Below are positions 24,342-33,900 of a stretch of DNA of 64,000 nucleotides, piece after piece. The translations under genes and the position numbers were made by a program. Position 1 is the stretch's first letter. Each line of letters starts with the position of its first letter. The notes beneath the pieces are model-generated. The model worked only from the letters and a program-made list of their open reading frames with translations. It did no database searches and had not been told where the DNA came from. Origin of the DNA: Rhizobium leguminosarum (GTDB lineage: Bacteria; Pseudomonadota; Alphaproteobacteria; Rhizobiales; Rhizobiaceae); assembly GCF_004123835.1 (NCBI RefSeq), contig NZ_MZMU01000022.1, positions 124,001-188,000 on the forward strand, given 5' to 3'.

Positions 24342-25493
24342 TCACAAAACGGTTTCGAAGAGCGGGATCAAGGCCGCGCCGATTGCGCCGGGGGCATCGA
24401 TTATCTGTGCCACGGCAAGCCTGGGGACGTCACGTAAAACGCCATGCCGAGGCAGATTGTTGAAGTCTGTCCGTTCGATCAGCATTCTCGCGAGTGAATG
24501 CGGAAGCTCGCCGCCAAGGACGATCAATGCCGGATCAAATATTGCGCAGATCGCATTAATGGCTCGATTGTGGGCCGGCGTGACGCGGTCGACCCACTCC
24601 GTAACGCCATCCCAGTCCATCAGCTTCTCGTTCTTCAGGTCTCTTAGGGTCAGGTTCAAACGCCCCTTGGCACGAAGATGTTCAAGCAGGACGCCGAGTG
24701 CAGGGCGCTCCTCGTAGTCCTGACGCCCGAAGAGAACGGAAAATTCGCCGGCGTTGCCGAAATTGCCGCGAAACGGCATGCCTCCGGAAACCAGGCCGCC
24801 GCCATAGCCATGAAGATGGGCAATATAGGCGAAATCCGCGACATCCCGGCCAACGCCGAAAATGGCTTCCGCCAAGGCTGCGGTCCTGGCGACATTGTCT
24901 GCCCAGACCGGCAGACCAAGTTGCTCTCCAAGCAAAGGTGCCAGGTCGATCAACGACCAATGAGCGAGCGGCAAGGGGCAATTGAAGGCCGTCTCCAGCA
25001 TGCGGTGGCCGGCGACGGCCAGGCCGACGCCGAGGATGTCACGCCGTTTGGCGCCCCGGCGGGCAAGAAGCTCTTCGACCGCCGCTTCGATCCGCTCCAT
25101 TTCAACGGATAGCGAGGAGCCCGCCTGCGGGATTTCCATTTTTTCCAAAGGCTCGCCGAAACCCATGAGGCAAAGGCCGATCGAACCGACATTCACGGAG
25201 ATGCCCAGGGTTAAACACCAGTCTCTGCGAAGGGTCAGTTCCGGGCTGGGCGGTCCCGGCCGCCGGGTTTCCGAATGGGAAAAGACGAGCATTCCCCGCT
25301 CATGAAGCCGCGCGACGATCCTGTGCAACGATTGCTGGGTGAGATCGAGCGGCTCTGTCAGGTCGGAGCGCTCGATCCCCGGAGACTTCCAGATCAGCCG
25401 CAACAGGTCTCGTTCGTTGCGCGAGGCTACTCGCACGGGTTGCGTATCTCGCAAAAAATGCGCGGCAACATGGTCTAGCGGATCATACTTCAT
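24342..25493 (-). CDS. ROK-family transcriptional regulator (NagC/XylR type)
   Basis: 383 aa from the ATG at 25493. The frame opens 66 bp higher at a TTG, but that TTG is part of TTGACA, which looks like a promoter -35 element, so the shorter start is preferred. Residues 20-75 form a winged helix (RNERDLLRLIWKSPGIERSD, LTQQSLHRIVARLHERGMLV). The rest is a ROK sugar-kinase-like fold (LGVGLAVAGHR; YGGGLVSGGMPFRGNFGNAG; LIVLGGELP). ROK regulators bind a sugar or sugar phosphate. The gene is convergent with the pectic ABC operon and is one of three regulators that could control it. Confidence 0.9.
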   Translation of the reverse strand: MKYDPLDHVAAHFLRDTQPVRVASRNERDLLRLIWKSPGIERSDLTEPLDLTQQSLHRIVARLHERGMLVFSHSETRRPGPPSPELTLRRDWCLTLGISVNVGSIGLCLMGFGEPLEKMEIPQAGSSLSVEMERIEAAVEELLARRGAKRRDILGVGLAVAGHRMLETAFNCPLPLAHWSLIDLAPLLGEQLGLPVWADNVARTAALAEAIFGVGRDVADFAYIAHLHGYGGGLVSGGMPFRGNFGNAGEFSVLFGRQDYEERPALGVLLEHLRAKGRLNLTLRDLKNEKLMDWDGVTEWVDRVTPAHNRAINAICAIFDPALIVLGGELPHSLARMLIERTDFNNLPRHGVLRDVPRLAVAQIIDAPGAIGAALIPLFETVL

Positions 25494-25746
25494 TTTCGGT
25501 TCGGTTTGATTTACACTGAGAGTGTGAACCACATTGGGAGGGCATTTTGCTTCTGTCAAACAGGGAATTCGATCCCCGGTTTGCCGGCCCTGCTTACTTC
25601 ATCGAGGTTGGCCAAGCCAGCCGGAATGACAGCAATTCACGAAGGTGGAGGTGATCGTGCCTCAAGCGTTTGGAAGGCACGATATCGGCGGCGCAGCGAT
25701 TTCAAACGAGATCAAGCGCTTGATAGGCGGTTAGCCGGTCGGGGGT

Positions 25747-26799
25747 GTGGAAAGGGAAAGAACCGAGTTGCAGATATCGTTGAGATCCGAAAATGCGGCG
25801 CGCGCTCCCGAGCGTGAACCATACGGGTTTACCCCGACGCATGAAGGCCGTGACTTCGAGTCGATGGTTCGAGCCTATTCGGCAGGCTATGGGGTCTTCG
25901 GCGCCAAGCCGTTGAGCAACGATCGGACCTTTGCCTGGGCAGCGGAGCTGAGAACAAGTGAGGCATTTACGGTGCTTCATTCGGTTTATCAGAGTTCCTG
26001 GACAATTCGGACGCTCGATGAGACCCCGCAACATCTTGCGTTCTACATTCCGCACTCGGGATCCTTTCGGCTGTCCATTGGAAAAAGGATCGTTGAAAGT
26101 GGGGCGGGTCATCTTCTCATGGCCAACAACCATGAGGCTGGCGATCGTCTCGTCCAAGGCCCGCACTGCTCGGACGCTCTCTTCCTGGACTGGAAAGTTG
26201 TGAGACGAATGCTTGTTTCACTGGTGGACACGCCGGTCCTCGAGTCGCTTGACCTCGAGCCCGTTGTGGATCTCGCAACACCGTCAGGTCAGCTTATCGG
26301 CAGCCTGGCGCAGACGATCGTGCAGGGCATGCGCAATGACGGTCCGCTTCTGTCTTCACCTCTTGCCGTGGCGGCGATGAGCGAAACGCTTGCTAACCTC
26401 GTGATCCGATTTGGCCGGCATCGTCTTTCCGGCCATTTGGAAAAACAGAAGGTGTCGTTGGTCGCGCCGTGGCATGTCCGGCGTGCCATCGATTATATGC
26501 ACGCCAATATCGCAGAGCCCCTCACCATGACGATGGTTGCTGATGATGTCGGGGTTTCACTTCGCGCGCTGCAAACCGGTTTCAGAGCCTTCCGGGGAAC
26601 CTCGCCGGGCGGTTACTTGCGCACGATCAGGCTGCAAGCAGCCCGCGACCAATTGCAGGACCCGATGAACCAACGATCCGTCCGCGAAATCTGCGCGATG
26701 TGGGGTTTTTCTCATGCCGGCAGGTTCTCTATCATCTACCGCAGCGCCTTTGGAGAAAGCCCGCGCGATACGCGCCTGCGGGCCGAGCGCTTGCGCTAG
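25747..26799 (+). CDS. AraC-family transcriptional regulator
   Basis: 350 aa from a GTG at 25747. The N-terminal 220 residues resemble the AraC-binding-like cupin-type domain of NphR/FeaR-like regulators (TLDETPQHLAFYIPHSGSFR, GAGHLLMANNHEAGD). The last 100 residues hold two helix-turn-helix units (LTMTMVADDVGVSLRALQTG; SVREICAMWGFSHAGRFSII) ending in YRSAFGESPRDTR. The effector and targets are unknown. It is divergent from the ROK gene with a 250-bp spacer and lies next to the pectic locus, but may be unrelated to it. Confidence 0.9.
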   Translation: MERERTELQISLRSENAARAPEREPYGFTPTHEGRDFESMVRAYSAGYGVFGAKPLSNDRTFAWAAELRTSEAFTVLHSVYQSSWTIRTLDETPQHLAFYIPHSGSFRLSIGKRIVESGAGHLLMANNHEAGDRLVQGPHCSDALFLDWKVVRRMLVSLVDTPVLESLDLEPVVDLATPSGQLIGSLAQTIVQGMRNDGPLLSSPLAVAAMSETLANLVIRFGRHRLSGHLEKQKVSLVAPWHVRRAIDYMHANIAEPLTMTMVADDVGVSLRALQTGFRAFRGTSPGGYLRTIRLQAARDQLQDPMNQRSVREICAMWGFSHAGRFSIIYRSAFGESPRDTRLRAERLR

Positions 26800-26810
26800 A
26801 TCAGGATGAG

Positions 26811-26908
26811 TTTAGGCCTGATCGGCCTAAAATCTGAATCCTGTAATTTAAAGAAATAGAGCATGATGTCGTCCGAAAACCGCGCACACTTTTCGGCATC
26901 ATGCTCTA
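26811..26908. repeat. Rhizobial palindromic intergenic mosaic repeat
   Basis: Two hairpins in tandem. TTTAGGCC (26811-26818) pairs with GGCCTAAA (26824-26831). TAGAGCATGATG (26857-26868) pairs with CATCATGCTCTA (26897-26908), with an inner CCGAAAA/TTTTCGG pair. Between them is an AT-rich linker. I recognise this arrangement from many rhizobial spacers. It lies between convergent genes, where its hairpins may also end both transcripts; its last bases overlap the stop of the LacI gene. Confidence 0.78.
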
Positions 26909-27958
26909 GGAGCGCGGCGGCGCGACACTGCCGCGCAGGACGAGATGGCATCCGAGTTCCAGGCGATGGGCGGGTCGCTGCGGATCGTTGGCGATCAGTC
27001 GCTGTTCGATGAGCGCCAGGGCGGCAGCGCCGAGCCTGTCTGTGGGGACGCTGACCGTCGAGAGCGGCGGACGGCTGAATTCGCCGGGGACGATGTCGTC
27101 AAATCCCAGAACGGAAATCGCTTCGGGCACGCGGATGTCGCGATCGGCCAATGCCTTCAGGCAGCCGAGCGCCAGATTGTCGGCCGCGCAGAAGACGGCG
27201 GTCGCCCCTTTCATCGTCGGATCGCGGTCGAGCAGTGCGTTAATGGCAGCCTCGCCGTGCCGGGGCTCATATCCCTCGGCCTCGACGATCATATTATCAG
27301 GCACGGGAAGCTGAGCGGCGAAATAGGCATCGGAAAAGCCGTCATATCGGCGCTGGATCGTCGTGCGGCCCTTCCAGGTCAGGTGCAGGATGCGGCGATG
27401 CCCGAGCCCCAGCAGGTGCTCGATGCCGAGCCTCGCTCCAAAGCGGTTTTCGGGCGTGACCGTATCGACCAGCATGGCCGGGTCTTCGCCGTTGACGATG
27501 ACGACGGGCATATCAGGGGAGGCGAGGCTACGGATCAGTTCCGGCTGATCGTCGTTCAGGACCACGATGCCGTCGGCCCGCTCCGACAGCGCGATCTGCC
27601 TGACCTGGGCGCCGTCGATGCGGCGGCCGGTGCTGACAAAGGGCACGATCCTGATGCCGCGGCGCTCGCACTCCCTGCGAAGGCCGTTGAGGATCGTCCA
27701 ACTCACCAGGTTGAGGTCGCTCTCCGGCGCGGCATCGTCGGGAATGGCGAGAAGCAGGACGCGTAAGGTCGCGATCGTCGCCTTCTTCCTGCGGCGGTCG
27801 AGGTAACCCAGGCGTTTTGCCGAATCCAGAACCCTCTCGCGCACCTCGATCGTCAGCGGCGCGGTCCCGTTCAGCGCGTGCGAGGCCGTGCTCAGCGATA
27901 CGTCAGCATCGCGCGCGACATCCTTGAGATTGACTTTGCGTTCCACTTTTTCCGTCAC
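26906..27958 (-). CDS. LacI-family transcriptional regulator
   Basis: 350 aa from a GTG at 27958. DNA-binding head NLKDVARDADVSLSTASHAL, hinge LDSAKRLGYLDRRR, then a sugar-binding-like sensor domain (ADGIVVLNDDQPELIRSL; GLGHRRILHLTWKGR; ISVLGFDDIVPGEFSRPPLS). No ribosome site is obvious. A perfect 14-bp palindrome (27971-27984) lies 12 bp upstream of its start and is a likely autoregulatory operator. It may regulate the pectic locus or distant genes; its presumed operator differs from the TGAAAA-type palindromes there. Confidence 0.91.
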   Translation of the reverse strand: MTEKVERKVNLKDVARDADVSLSTASHALNGTAPLTIEVRERVLDSAKRLGYLDRRRKKATIATLRVLLLAIPDDAAPESDLNLVSWTILNGLRRECERRGIRIVPFVSTGRRIDGAQVRQIALSERADGIVVLNDDQPELIRSLASPDMPVVIVNGEDPAMLVDTVTPENRFGARLGIEHLLGLGHRRILHLTWKGRTTIQRRYDGFSDAYFAAQLPVPDNMIVEAEGYEPRHGEAAINALLDRDPTMKGATAVFCAADNLALGCLKALADRDIRVPEAISVLGFDDIVPGEFSRPPLSTVSVPTDRLGAAALALIEQRLIANDPQRPAHRLELGCHLVLRGSVAPPRS

Positions 27959-27970
27959 GAATTGAGGCTG

Positions 27971-27984
27971 TACCTTCGAAGGTA
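27971..27984. promoter_or_regulatory. Candidate autoregulatory operator (TACCTTCGAAGGTA)
   Basis: Perfect 14-bp palindrome with central CG, right before the LacI-type gene's start on the minus strand. A LacI dimer bound here would block initiation or early elongation of its own gene. I did not notice a second copy in this window. Confidence 0.55.
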
Positions 27985-28060
27985 TGGCTAACTTGATGTT
28001 TTTACATAAAAACTTGCGAAAAGCTACGTGTCTGGCGCGGTATTTTTCGTCATTCGGCGA

Positions 28061-28690
28061 TCAGTTCTTGGCAAGCAGGCCGTTGAGCAACAGGTCGAAA
28101 TAGGCCTGCAGGAAGGCCTCCTTGTTGGGAGTGGGCACGCGGCGGTCGTTGAATATCAGCCGCAGAACTGTCGTCGTCAGGATGGGCGCGACCACGATTT
28201 CGGAGAATTCCACCGGAATTTCGCGAAACTCCCCCGACGCCACACCCTCCAGAATGAGAGCGTCGACCTTGGCGATGATCGGCTCAATGAACTGATCGTG
28301 GTGGCGGTCGATCAGGTCGGGGAACCGGTGTCCTTCGGCAATGACGAGCCGCGTCAGCTCGCGGGTCGTGCGATCCTCGGCGATTTGTTCGTAGAGCAGG
28401 CCGAGAATGGAAAGCAGCCGATCGGTGGCGCTGCCGCTAAGGCCCTCCGTGATCCCCAGCAGTTCCTGAAACGGCACGGAGAAGTGGTGGATCATGGCTT
28501 CGAAAAGCTTCTCCTTCGTCTCGAAGTAGACGTACACCGTACCCTTGGTGACGCCGACCCTGTCGGCGATGTCTTCGACGCGCGTGCCGGTGAAACCGCT
28601 TCTGACGAATTCCTCGAAGGCGGCATCGAGGATCTGGACGGGCCGCAGCGCTTTCTGTTCGGCGCGCGTGAGCTTCTTCTGAGCTGTCAT
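28061..28690 (-). CDS. TetR/AcrR-family repressor of the divergent efflux operon
   Basis: 209 aa from the ATG at 28690, chosen for its GGAGGATCAGAAA leader; a start 15 bp higher is possible. Residues 15-60 form the TetR helix-turn-helix (RPVQILDAAFEEFVRSGFTG, VEDIADRVGVTKGTVYVYF). The C-terminus is helical with no signature that names a ligand. It is divergent from a TriABC-like RND operon, and a 7-bp inverted repeat lies between them, the standard layout for a drug-responsive local repressor. Confidence 0.92.
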   Translation of the reverse strand: MTAQKKLTRAEQKALRPVQILDAAFEEFVRSGFTGTRVEDIADRVGVTKGTVYVYFETKEKLFEAMIHHFSVPFQELLGITEGLSGSATDRLLSILGLLYEQIAEDRTTRELTRLVIAEGHRFPDLIDRHHDQFIEPIIAKVDALILEGVASGEFREIPVEFSEIVVAPILTTTVLRLIFNDRRVPTPNKEAFLQAYFDLLLNGLLAKN

Positions 28691-28743
28691 TTTCTGATCC
28701 TCCAACCTGTCGCGTACGCTCTCTCCCTGCGACGCAAAGTTTC

Positions 28744-28765
28744 ATTGACTAAGTGGTCAGTCAAT
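28744..28765. promoter_or_regulatory. Candidate TetR operator
   Basis: ATTGACT (28744-28750) and AGTCAAT (28759-28765) are perfect inverted repeats around AAGTGGTC. TTGACT...AGTCAA half-sites are common for AcrR/TetR regulators of efflux pumps. The site is 36 bp before the first adaptor gene and 53 bp before the repressor gene, so it can control both. Confidence 0.65.
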
Positions 28766-28801
28766 TATATAGCAGCTGCCGTTGAGAGCAAGAGGTCAAC
28801 T

Positions 28802-29875
28802 ATGAGAACCATTCTGGTCGCCACAGCGATCGCATGCGCCATCGGTCTCGGATCATGCAGCGATGAGCGCGGGCCGACTGAGCCAACCCCACGGCAGGTC
28901 GGCATCATCGTCGCCAGGCCTGAGCCGCTGGTCCAAGGTGGCGCGATCACCGGAGAAGTCCGCGCCCGTGTCCAGACCGATCTGTCCTTCCGCGTCAGCG
29001 GCAAGATCACCGAGCGGCTGGTGGAAGTCGGACAGTCCGTGAAGGCGGGGCAACTCCTCGCGCGCATCGATCCGGAAGAGCAGAAGGCAGACCTGGATGT
29101 GGCGGCAGCCAATCTTCAGTCGGCTGAGGCGCAGCAGACCCAGGCGCAGCTCGCATACGACCGCCAGCAGAGCCTGTTTCGAACCCAGGTGACGACGCGT
29201 GCGGCACTCGACCAGGCGCAGGAGGCGCTTCTGACCACGCAGGCATCGACGAAGTCGGCGCAGGCACTCTTCGAAACCGCCCAGGATACCCTGTCTTACA
29301 CGGAGTTGAAGGCGGACGCTGACGGAGTGATCACCGCCCGCAATGCCGAGGTCGGGCAGGTGGCGCAGGCCGCCCAGGTCGTCTTCACCCTTGCCCATGA
29401 CGGCGACCGGGATGCCGTCTTTGAGGTGGTCGAAAGCGCGTTCCTGCGCCCGATCGACGGCGACGGCACCGTGACCCTTCTGTCGGACCCGACGCAGAAA
29501 ATTACGGCGAAGGTTCGCGAGATTTCGCCGACGATCGATTCCTCCACCGGAACCATCAAGGTCAAGGTCGCGATATCGAGCGACGATCCGATCCCGCTCG
29601 GCGCTCCTGTCGTCGGAAGATTCAATTACGTCTCGCAGGACGTCATCCAGCTTCCCTGGTCGGCCATGACGTCCAAGGGCGGCAAGCCGGCCGTCTGGAT
29701 CGTCGATCCCGCATCGTCTGCGGTTTCGGCAAGGGCAGTGGATGTCGCCGGCTACGAGACCGGCAGCTTCATCGTGAAGTCAGGCGTGTCGGAAGGAGAT
29801 GTCGTGGTGACCGACGGGACCAAGTTCCTCAGGGCAGGTGAAATCGTGTCTTATGTCAAGGAAGCTTCCAAGTGA
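28802..29875 (+). CDS. RND efflux periplasmic adaptor (MFP) 1, lipoprotein
   Basis: 357 aa from the ATG at 28802 with AAGAGG upstream; the frame is open for 770 bp before it, but that is opposite the TetR gene. Lipobox GLGSC near residue 19 anchors it in the inner membrane. The HlyD-type plan is visible: LSFRVSGKITERLVEVGQSV and KAGQLLARIDPEEQ (lipoyl half), a helical hairpin (about 95-150; NLQSAEAQQTQAQLAYDRQQ), YTELKADADGVITARNAEVG, then beta-barrel. It overlaps a second adaptor gene by 4 bp (GTGA). Confidence 0.92.
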   Translation: MRTILVATAIACAIGLGSCSDERGPTEPTPRQVGIIVARPEPLVQGGAITGEVRARVQTDLSFRVSGKITERLVEVGQSVKAGQLLARIDPEEQKADLDVAAANLQSAEAQQTQAQLAYDRQQSLFRTQVTTRAALDQAQEALLTTQASTKSAQALFETAQDTLSYTELKADADGVITARNAEVGQVAQAAQVVFTLAHDGDRDAVFEVVESAFLRPIDGDGTVTLLSDPTQKITAKVREISPTIDSSTGTIKVKVAISSDDPIPLGAPVVGRFNYVSQDVIQLPWSAMTSKGGKPAVWIVDPASSAVSARAVDVAGYETGSFIVKSGVSEGDVVVTDGTKFLRAGEIVSYVKEASK

Positions 29876-30957
29876 GTATTCGTCTCAACATAGTCGCACT
29901 GATGATGGGCACGGCCCTGATCTCCTCCTGCGCGCCGCAGGATGAGGAGAAGGGGGAAGCGCCCCGTCCCGTGCTGTCGATGACAGTCAAGCCGACGTCG
30001 GCCTCGAGCTTGAGCCTCACCGGCACGATCGAGCCGACGATCGAGACCGAACTCGGGTTCCGGATTCTCGGGCGGATGATCGCCCGCAACGTCAATGTCG
30101 GAGATCTCGTCAAGAAGGATGACGTCGTTGCCGCCATCGATCCGCTGGCGCTGGAGCTTGCCGTGCGCAACGCGCAGTCCGACGTCGAGAACAGCGACGC
30201 CCAGCTCAGGAATGCGGTGACCACGGAGCAGCGCCAGCGCGCGCTGCTGGAGTCGCGCTCCGGCACGGAAGCCTCGCTCGAAGAGGCTGAGCAGGCAAGG
30301 CGGACGGCGGCGGCCGCCGTCGCCAAGGCGCAGGCCAACCTCGACAAGGCCAAGGAGCAGCTCGGTTATGCGCAGCTTCGGGCGGAATTCGATGGTGTTG
30401 TGACGGCGACCTCGGCCGAGGTCGGGCAGGTGGTGTCTGCCGGTCAGACAGTCGTGACCATCGCCCGGCCGGACAAGCGCGACGCCGTGGTCGATGTGCC
30501 GCAGGCAGCCGCCCAGAAACTGAAAATCGGCGCGCCCTTCGAGGTGACGCTGCAGCTCGATCCGACCATCCGCACGTCCGGGATCGTGCGCGAGATCGCC
30601 CCGGAGGCGGAGACCTCTACCCGCACGAGCAGGACCAAGATCGCGCTCACCAATCCGCCCGAAGCCTTCAGGCTCGGTTCGGTCATCACGGCCTCGGCAA
30701 CCATTGCCGCCGATCCGCAGATCGTCCTGCCTGCCTCTGCAATCCTGATCGGCAGCGACGGCCCGAGCGTCTGGATCGTCGATGCGCCTGCCGGGAAGGT
30801 ATCGCTTCGCCGCGTGAAGATCGACGGCGACGTCGAAGACGGCGGCACCGTCCGCGTCACTGAAGGGCTCGCTCCGGGAGAGCGGGTGGTCGTGGCGGGC
30901 GTGCATAAACTTCAAGATGGCCAGGCCATCAGGATCGACCAGGAGATCAGCCAGTGA
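29872..30957 (+). CDS. RND efflux periplasmic adaptor (MFP) 2, lipoprotein
   Basis: 361 aa, GTG start overlapping the previous stop. Lipobox ALISSC near residue 20. Same HlyD-type plan: LGFRILGRMIARNVNVGDLV, hairpin with AQLRNAVTTEQRQRALLESR and AKAQANLDKAKEQLGYAQL, then FDGVVTATSAEVGQVVSAGQ. It differs clearly in sequence from adaptor 1, so this is not a recent duplication. Two different adaptors before one pump is the TriA-TriB arrangement of Pseudomonas, in which both are needed for the complex. It overlaps the pump gene by 4 bp. Confidence 0.92.
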   Translation: MSIRLNIVALMMGTALISSCAPQDEEKGEAPRPVLSMTVKPTSASSLSLTGTIEPTIETELGFRILGRMIARNVNVGDLVKKDDVVAAIDPLALELAVRNAQSDVENSDAQLRNAVTTEQRQRALLESRSGTEASLEEAEQARRTAAAAVAKAQANLDKAKEQLGYAQLRAEFDGVVTATSAEVGQVVSAGQTVVTIARPDKRDAVVDVPQAAAQKLKIGAPFEVTLQLDPTIRTSGIVREIAPEAETSTRTSRTKIALTNPPEAFRLGSVITASATIAADPQIVLPASAILIGSDGPSVWIVDAPAGKVSLRRVKIDGDVEDGGTVRVTEGLAPGERVVVAGVHKLQDGQAIRIDQEISQ

Positions 30958-33900
30958 AGTCCTTCAATCTTTCCGACTGGGCGCTCGAACACCGTTCGCT
31001 CGTCTGGTACTTCATGATCGTCTTCATTCTCGCCGGCGCCTTCTCCTATGTGAAGCTCGGCCGCGAGGAAGACCCGAACTTCACGATCAAGACGATGGTG
31101 ATCACCGCCCAGTGGCCCGGCGCTTCCGCCGAAGAGGTGACGCGGCAGGTGACCGACAGGATCGAGAAGAAGCTCCAGGAACTGGAATCGCTTGACTACA
31201 CCAAGAGCCAGACCGTTGCCGGCCAGACGACCGTCTTCGTCGAGTTGCTGCCGACGACAAAGGCTAAAGATGTCGCGCCGACCTGGCTGCGCATCCGCAA
31301 CATGATCGCCGACATCAAAGGCGATTTCCCGAGCGGGGTCGTCGGTCCCTTCTTCAACGACCGCTTCGGCGACGTGTTCGGCAATATCTATGCCTTCACC
31401 AGCGACGGGCTGGCCCAGCGCCAGCTTCGCGATCTCGTGGAAAATGCCCGCTCCGAGGTCCTGACGGTGCCGAACGTCGGCAAGGTCGACGTGATCGGCG
31501 CACAGGACGAGGCGATCTATCTGGAATTCTCCACGCGCCAGATCGCAGCACTCGGGATCGACCAGCAGTCGGTCATCCAGACCCTGCAAGCGCAGAATGC
31601 CGTCACCCAGTCCGGCTTCGTCGATGCCGGGCCGGAGCGCATCGCCTTGCGGGTGAGCGGACAGTTCACCTCCGAGGAAAGCCTCCGGGCGATCAACCTC
31701 AGGATCAATGACCGCTTCTTCCCGTTGACCGATGTCGCTACGATCAAGCGCGGCTATGTCGATCCACCCTCGGCACTGTTCCGCTTCAACGGAGAGCCGG
31801 CGATTGGTCTTGCCATCGGCATGAAGCAGGGCGCCAACCTGCTGGAATTCGGCGAGGGGCTGGACGCGCAGATGAAACGTGTCGTTGCCGATCTTCCTGT
31901 TGGTGTGGATGTCCACCGCGTTTCCGACCAACCACATGTCGTCGACGAAGCCGTCTCGGGCTTTACCCGGGCGCTCTTCGAAGCGATCGTCATCGTGCTC
32001 GTTATCAGCTTCATCAGCCTCGGCCTGCGCGCCGGCATGGTGGTGGCGATCTCCATACCTCTCGTGCTCGCCATCACCTTCGTGGTGATGGAATATTCCG
32101 GTATTTCGCTTCAGCGCATCTCGCTCGGCGCGCTCATCATCGCGCTCGGACTGCTTGTCGACGACGCCATGATCGCCGTCGAGATGATGGTAGCCCGCCT
32201 GGAGGCGGGCGACGATCTCAGGAAAGCCGCCACCCACGTTTATACATCGACCGCCTTCCCGATGCTGACGGGAACGCTCGTCACCGTTGCCGGCTTCATT
32301 CCGGTTGGTCTCAACAACAGTGCTGCCGGTGAATTCACTTTCACGCTTTTCGTGGTCATCGCAGTTTCGCTGATCGTGTCCTGGGTGGTGGCGGTGCTGT
32401 TCACGCCGCTTCTCGGCGTTACGATCCTGCCGAAGACGATGAAATCGCATCACGAGAAGAAGGGCCGCTTCGCTTCCATCTTTTCCTGGCTTCTGGGGCT
32501 GGCGATGCGCTGGCGCTGGGTCACCATCATCCTCACGGTTGGTGTCTTCGGGCTTTCGATTGGCGGCATGGGGCTGGTGCAGCAGCAGTTCTTCCCCAGC
32601 TCGGACAGGACCGAGCTCGTCATCGACTGGAACCTCCCCCACAACAGTTCGATCGCCGAAACCAACAGGCAGATGGCCAGGTTCGAAAAGGAGATGCTGG
32701 CCGGCAACAAGGATATCGATCATTGGACGACCTATGTCGGCCAGGGCGCGCCACGCTTCATCTTGTCCTTTGATGTGCAGACCCCCGACGTGTCCTTCGG
32801 ACAGACGATCATTGTCACCAAAGGGCTCGACGTGCGCGACAAGGTGCGGGCTGAACTGCAGGCCTATCTGACGAAAACCTTCCCCGGCACCGACGCCTTC
32901 GTCAAGCTTCTCGACATCGGTCCGCCGGTGGGCAAGCCGGTCCAGTACCGGATCAGCGGCCCAGATATTCAAAAGGTCCGCGACCTCTCGCAGCAGTTTG
33001 CCGGCGTCATGGGATCGCACCCGCTTCTGGCAAACATGGTCCTGGACTGGAACGAGCCCTCTCGCGTGGTGAAGGTCGATGTCCTGCAGGACAAGGCGCG
33101 CCAGCTCGGCGTATCCTCCGAAGACATCGCCACCGCCCTCAACGGCATCGTCGAAGGCTCGACAGCCACCCAGGTTCGAGACGACATCTACCTGGTCAAC
33201 GTCATCGGCCGCGCCAGGGCATCCGAGCGTGACTCCATCCAAACGCTGCAGAACCTGCAGCTCTCCACCTCCAACGGTAAGGTCGTGCCGCTCTCCGCCG
33301 TGGCCAATTTCCGCTACGAACTCGAGCAGCCGACGATATGGCGTCGTGACAGGCAACCCACCATAACGGTCAAGGCGGCCGTCGTCGGTCCGACGCAACC
33401 GGCCACGATCGTCGACCAGCTGAAGCCCAAGGTGGAAGAGTTCCAGAAAAACCTTCCGGTGGGATACAAGGTGGAAGTGGGCGGTGCGGTCGAATCCAGC
33501 GCCGAGGCTCAGGGGCCGATCGCGGCGGTCGCTCCGCTGATGCTGTTTACGATGGCGACGATCCTGATGATCCAGCTGCAAAGCTTCAGCCGCCTCTTCC
33601 TGGTGTTCGCCGTCGCGCCCACGGCCCTGATCGGCGTGGTCGCAGCACTCTTGTTGAGCAATGCGCCCATGGGCTTCGTCGCAATCCTCGGCATACTGGC
33701 GCTGATCGGCATTCTGATCCGCAACTCCGTCATCCTGGTCGTCCAGATCGAACATCTGCGAAGTGAAGGAATAGCGCCCTGGCAGGCGGTCATCGAGGCC
33801 ACCGAACACCGCATGCGGCCGATCATGCTGACGGCGGCGGCAGCCACGCTGGCGCTGATCCCGATCTCGCGCGAGATCTTCTGGGGGCCGATGGCCTACG

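Noticed and set aside
28028..28801. Upstream extension of the first efflux adaptor frame
   Set aside because: It lies opposite the TetR gene; the lipoprotein signal begins at 28802.
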